64,000 bases of DNA. It comes from Straminergon stramineum (lineage: Eukaryota > Streptophyta > Bryopsida > Hypnales > Calliergonaceae). The stretch is taken from assembly GCA_963920665.1 (NCBI GenBank), contig OY987266.1:11351001-11415000 (forward strand), read 5' to 3'. The position numbers were made by a program, and so were the translations under genes. Within the stretch, counting starts at the first letter, position 1. Each line of letters opens with the position of its first letter. The notes under the pieces are model-generated. The model had not been told where the DNA came from. It ran no database searches and was given only the letters and a program-made list of their open reading frames with translations. Positions 59,500 to 64,000 of this stretch are shown here, piece after piece.

Positions 59500-61979
59500 T
59501 CACTAGTGCATTTGGAGTTCTGGAAGAATCTTGTTGAGGTCTAAAGGAGATCCAAGATTCTTGTAGCATGCATTTTTTGGACTTTGTATGAATATATTAG
59601 GTGTTTTCATATAACATTGTTTACAATGTATAGGAGAATGGAAGAAGAGGAGGGGCTACAAAATTGCTCCACGTGACAAGTTTCAGCTAATGTTTCTTTT
59701 TTGACCAATATATTTCTCCATCTAACAAGTTTGGGCCCATCCATGTACATCCCTCCAAATTTCAGCCAACAACAATTTATGTGTAAAGGAGATCACCCAT
59801 TTCCAATTAGTCTTCCACTCTTGTAGTTTAGGCTACTCGATTTCCGATCAGATGAATTGTAGATGACAACTCATGCACCATAGGACCCTGGGAAAACAAA
59901 AATGTTTAGGAGGTGTGCATTGGAAGCTTATATGATCACAACGTTTACATTGGAAGCCTTACATCGATTTTGGAAACATCCTTTACTTGGAAACAAATTT
60001 GCCTACTTATCAAGAATGGGACAAATAGAATCTTCACGAAAAAAATTTATGATAAATTTGCTTTTAAGGGAAAAAATTTAGGAAATTATGAAATCTTCTT
60101 GAAATCTATTTCTCTACAAGAGGAAATTTTTTCTTGAACTTTTCCCATGCCACAAAGAGGCCGAATTGCTTAAGTGATCGGAAATGGGTGATCATCCTTA
60201 TAAAACGATCCATTAGTTTCAACATGTCAAAGCAGTTTGTCCCACTATATCTATTCCATTGTTGCAAAGGTTGGTGATAATTACTGTTCTATAAAAAAAA
60301 CTCCACGTGAGACTCCCTATGTATTTGAAGAAAGCTCAAGTGTTGAAGAAAGCATTTTATGCCAAAAATGAGGTAGCTCAACTTCCATGGATTCTATAGA
60401 GAAATGTCTTGAAATCTTCTTGAATATTCAATGTGTTTGGGGATCAATGCTACCTAAAAAAATGATATGCAAAGTAAAACAAACATATGTACTCAAAATT
60501 GACTCAAGGGACTATGGATATCAAAGATTAACTCCTTAAAAAATACCATTATGTTATATTTATTTTAAAATCTCAATGCTCTTATTCAAATTTGAATTGA
60601 CAAAATGTCCAAGTTTCTTCTATGTGCTTTCTTCTCCATATCTCAACTATTTTTAAATTAAATTTTTTTATAGAACTTAAATACATTTGGACCTTCAATA
60701 ATGTCTAAGTTATTTTCTTTTTTTTCTATCTCCTTGTTCAGTACTTTCAAATGCTAATTTACTTACATAATGAGGCTTTCTTAGTTTCTTAGCCCCATAA
60801 TTTTATGGTTGTATATTGATATTTTATTACAAAATTCCTTTCCACAATCAACAATAGAACATAAAATTTGGCCTTCAAAGGATTTGAAATTAAAAACGAA
60901 CCTACTTTAGAAATTGAATACCTTTCATTCTACAATTTTTTATGTTAATTTCATTTACAATATATTTTATTCAAGCTCTAATACAACGAGCATAATATTA
61001 TTCAAGAATTTTTTGCTTTGAAGTTCAAAATGTTAAGTTCTAAAGTAGAAGTAGCCATTAGCGCCCATGATCCCATCCTTGTACCCTATATATCACTAAA
61101 TGTGTCCCTAGACTTTAGTTAATGTGTCCTCCATGTGTTTAATTTTGACTAGCTGACACATGTGAAGGACTCATACTTAATTGTGATTTGTTGAAAGTTG
61201 ATTTTTGGAGAGTTTAGATTTGGGTCCACCTACATGACACATTTAGTGGTCTAGGGAGCTAGCACTTTGAAAAATCATAGATATTACATATGACATCCAA
61301 AAAATCTTTTTTATTTTTTTAATATTCATGATTTTCACTTGCTAATACTACTAAATTATAATTTTAAAGAAAAGATGACTCCAACTATGTTGAATTGCTT
61401 ATATTGATGCTTTTGGATGCTCCCACCTTAATCATACTGATTTTTGAAGATTTTTTCTTTTATTTATTTATTCAAATCATTTTCAAAGAGTTGTTTTTTG
61501 AAATGAAATGGTTTTTTATTTAGACTACACCTACTAGTCCTATTGAATAATAGAATATTTGCAAAGCAACATCTTTGTAATCTATACCATACAAATATTA
61601 AAGAATTCACACAATAATCTTCAAACAATTGATGGATGAAAAAACATATTTTTTGTGTGTTTGCTTTTCATCCATTGTTTGAAATTTAAACTCTAGTCTA
61701 TTAGGGGTTAACTTCCAAATCCTTTTTCAAAATTTTACACATTATTGCTTATATCTTTGGACAATTATGTTATTTACATCAAATTTATCAAAATACTCAT
61801 ACAAGAAGGTTATTTTTTAAAGATTCAAGCACTACTTGGGATGAAGAAAAAATCATTTGGGCATCACAAAGCTCAACCAAATTACAATTAGAAAAATGAT
61901 ATGAGCGACATATGAGAAAGAAGAAGCTCTCTCTTCTTAAAGAAGAAATTGTGGAATAAGGGATTTTTTGATGAAGGTA
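59500..61979. other. AT-rich intergenic DNA, nothing supported
   Basis: Strongly AT-rich. The short frames (for example 59913-60137) have biased composition and no domain. GGGGTTAA at about 61705 could be the right end of a decayed TTAA element, but no partner end was found. Confidence 0.4.
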
Positions 61980-62451
61980 TAAGGTAAAACAACCCACTGT
62001 GGTAAGATGACCTATAGTGGCTACCTAAGGAATGATCTCATTATGGTTTTTTTCTATATATAAGATTTGGGCCACAATATATGTCTTAGATTACAATATT
62101 GGAGTGAATGAGTGATTAATGACTTCATTAGGAACCTCCAACTTTTTAGAATGAATTTATTTTCAAAATTGACTTTTTAGAACATCCATATTAGAGAAAA
62201 TTATTATTGCTTTAGGTGAATAAGATGAGCATCATGGATTCAGATTTTTTTGGTCTGGGGTAGTCTTTTGGGCCATGATGCACTGAACACTTCAAAAAGT
62301 CATAGCAAATTCATATTTTGTTATAAGAATATAATTTCAATTGCTCTCACTATTTCTCACACTTGTCTTTTTTAGGGAAAAAATTGAAAAATTTCAGCCA
62401 TGGCATGAGGCTAAACTCCTAATTCTGACCACAATGGGTTGTTTTACCTTA
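61980..62451. repeat. Inverted-repeat element (about 470 bp)
   Basis: The left end TAAGGTAAAACAACCCACTG continues TGGTAAGA; the right end, reverse-complemented, reads TAAGGTAAAACAACCCATTG then TGGTCAGA. That is about 28 bp with two differences. The interior is AT-rich and non-coding. No clean target duplication was seen, so the superfamily is open. Confidence 0.65.
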
Positions 62452-62964
62452 GTGGTTAGAGATCAGCAATAGACACCAAAGTCCACATTTTCAACTTTCT
62501 TTCTAAATATCATTTAAAAATTCAAAATAAATTTGGACAAAGTGGTCATTTATTAAGTCTACAAAGATATAAGTGTTAATTAATCTACAATGACAAAATG
62601 AAATATCAAAGCATGGACTATGAAGATCAAGTTTTGTATTTTTCAAGTTTTTTAGAATCAATTTTTGAATTTTGAAGTGAGAAAGAATTAACCTTTAATT
62701 CTTTGTAGGTTAAACAATGCTCAACAAGTTTCTATGTATCAAAGACATTACTCAATGTAATATTCAATTTAATCAAAATCTTTGAAATTTGTGAATAATT
62801 AATCAATTTTTTTATCAACTCATTTAATTTTTATATATTCTCCACCTTTGTTAGAAGAAGATCCCTACAATAAAGACCTTCAAGCAACTTGCAACCTATG
62901 CATTACTTTCTGTACAAAAATCTTGCATAAATGAATCACCTAAAGATGAAAGGATAGATCTAAA

Positions 62965-63310
62965 GCATTATAAATAAATAACTATTATTCATTACATCCT
63001 CCATTAGATGAAATTCAACTGTTCTAAAGGGCTGCAAGTTCCCTTGAGTTCTCAAATTGTGGAATCTCGACCATAATAGTAGGCTGACATGGCCAAAGTT
63101 TGGCCATGTCAAATAATAATAATAAAATATTTTTGAAATACTTTTTGAAAAAGTATATTTTTAAAATTTTCTAATTTATTATTATTATTTTCCATTTTTA
63201 ATTAATTTTTAATTCTAGCTAGCAATGGGTGGTTTCTAGTATGGGGAATCTACCTAAAACGGCCCTCCAATGTAGTTGAATTTCATCTTATGTTTGCAAT
63301 CAATATATCA
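62965..63310 (+). repeat. Dispersed repeat family 4, copy 2
   Basis: Direct copy of 27480-27775. It shares AAGTT..GAGTTCTCAAA, TGACATGG, TGTCAAATAATAATAATAAA, CCTAAAACGG and TGAATTTCATCTTATGTTT. It is longer because of an A/T-rich expansion at about 63120-63210. Confidence 0.6.
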
Positions 63311-64000
63311 ATTCTAATTAAACCTTTTGTGTCCATATAAATTAATCTACATTAGAACAACAAAAATTGTTTTACAGGTACAAAAATTAACGATTTTATA
63401 TAGTTTTTAAATCATTTACTTTAACATTAATGAATGTAAAGGCCTAAAACCTTCTGTTAGTCATCACAAGTAGTGCTAAGAGCAATACAACCATATTTTA
63501 TTTTTATTTTTAAATAATATTTTTTAAATAGGGTTTTATAATTAGAAATACATTAATAAAAAACTACTCCAAAATTGAAAACATCAACTTAGATGTAATT
63601 AATTATGGAAGGAATTCTCAATTTTAGGTTTTAAAATTATTTATAAACATTGATGATAGCACTTATAAACAACCTATACAAATGCAATCCAAAATTCAAA
63701 ATCTACAACTTTTGTTTAAAACTAAAGGAGGTTGCAAGTTATGGTCTTATAGTTCTTGGACAAATTTTTTGTACTTTCTTGCACATTTAATGTCTATATT
63801 GATAGAATTTTGGGTTTGAAATCCTTTTTAAAATTATTTAGAATTTTATTTTGTTTCTTGGGCCTAAGTATTTTTACTTGGAGTGGCATCGGCTTTACTC
63901 TTGGGCACAAATTGAAATAAGAATTATATTTTTGTAAAGATAATATGTATATTTTCCTATGTTTTAAAAACTTTTCAAGAATTCATGCCTACAATTGAGA
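63311..64000. other. AT-rich end of the window
   Basis: No gene, repeat or element recognised. Confidence 0.4.

Noticed and set aside
1..64000. tRNA, rRNA, CRISPR arrays, phage or bacterial operons
   Set aside because: No cloverleaf, rRNA core or spaced repeat array was recognised, and split plant genes rule out a prokaryotic reading.

Overview
The window is nuclear DNA of a land plant. Split genes with GT-AG introns encode a plant-type ubiquitin E2, the chloroplast parvulin-rhodanese fusion protein STR12 and a plant GT92 glycosyltransferase. The rest is AT-rich DNA packed with plant-type class II transposons. Short introns and the element mix suggest a non-flowering plant, perhaps a bryophyte, but I cannot fix the lineage.

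Host genes all lie on the minus strand: the E2 (1811-4220, six exons), STR12 (17863-20532, eight exons), a 93-residue two-exon protein of unknown function (29718-30596) with a probable intronless relative (24423-24665), and GT92 (32540-35037, two exons). Every exon junction given for the E2, STR12, GT92 and the 93-residue gene was checked by phase, and the exon sums give whole open frames. These genes do not form a pathway.

The main structure is a nested transposon block at 36.5-57.4 kb. A decayed hAT transposase starts near 37.9 kb. It is split at 39518 by a 14.4-kb CACTA (En/Spm) element (39519-53909, TSD TGA), then by a 718-bp element (53971-54688), resumes at 55162, is split again by a 1.63-kb Tc1-type element (55234-56866, TA TSD), and ends near 57.4 kb. 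The CACTA carries two divergent genes: a tnp2 transposase on the plus strand and, on the minus strand, a multi-exon gene combining a TNPA-like region, an FCP1/NIF phosphatase-like domain with altered catalytic residues, and a C-terminal module. A 1.2-kb non-autonomous CACTA (36526-37703, TSD ATC) sits just upstream.

Elsewhere there are several small inverted-repeat families. The most informative has CCCC(T)A ends and TTAA duplications, as in piggyBac. One copy (58240-59183) lies inside another repeat whose two uninterrupted copies elsewhere in the window show the empty target. A long foldback at 13797-13980 resembles a plant MIRNA precursor or a foldback MITE. No tRNA, rRNA, CRISPR array or virus was recognised.
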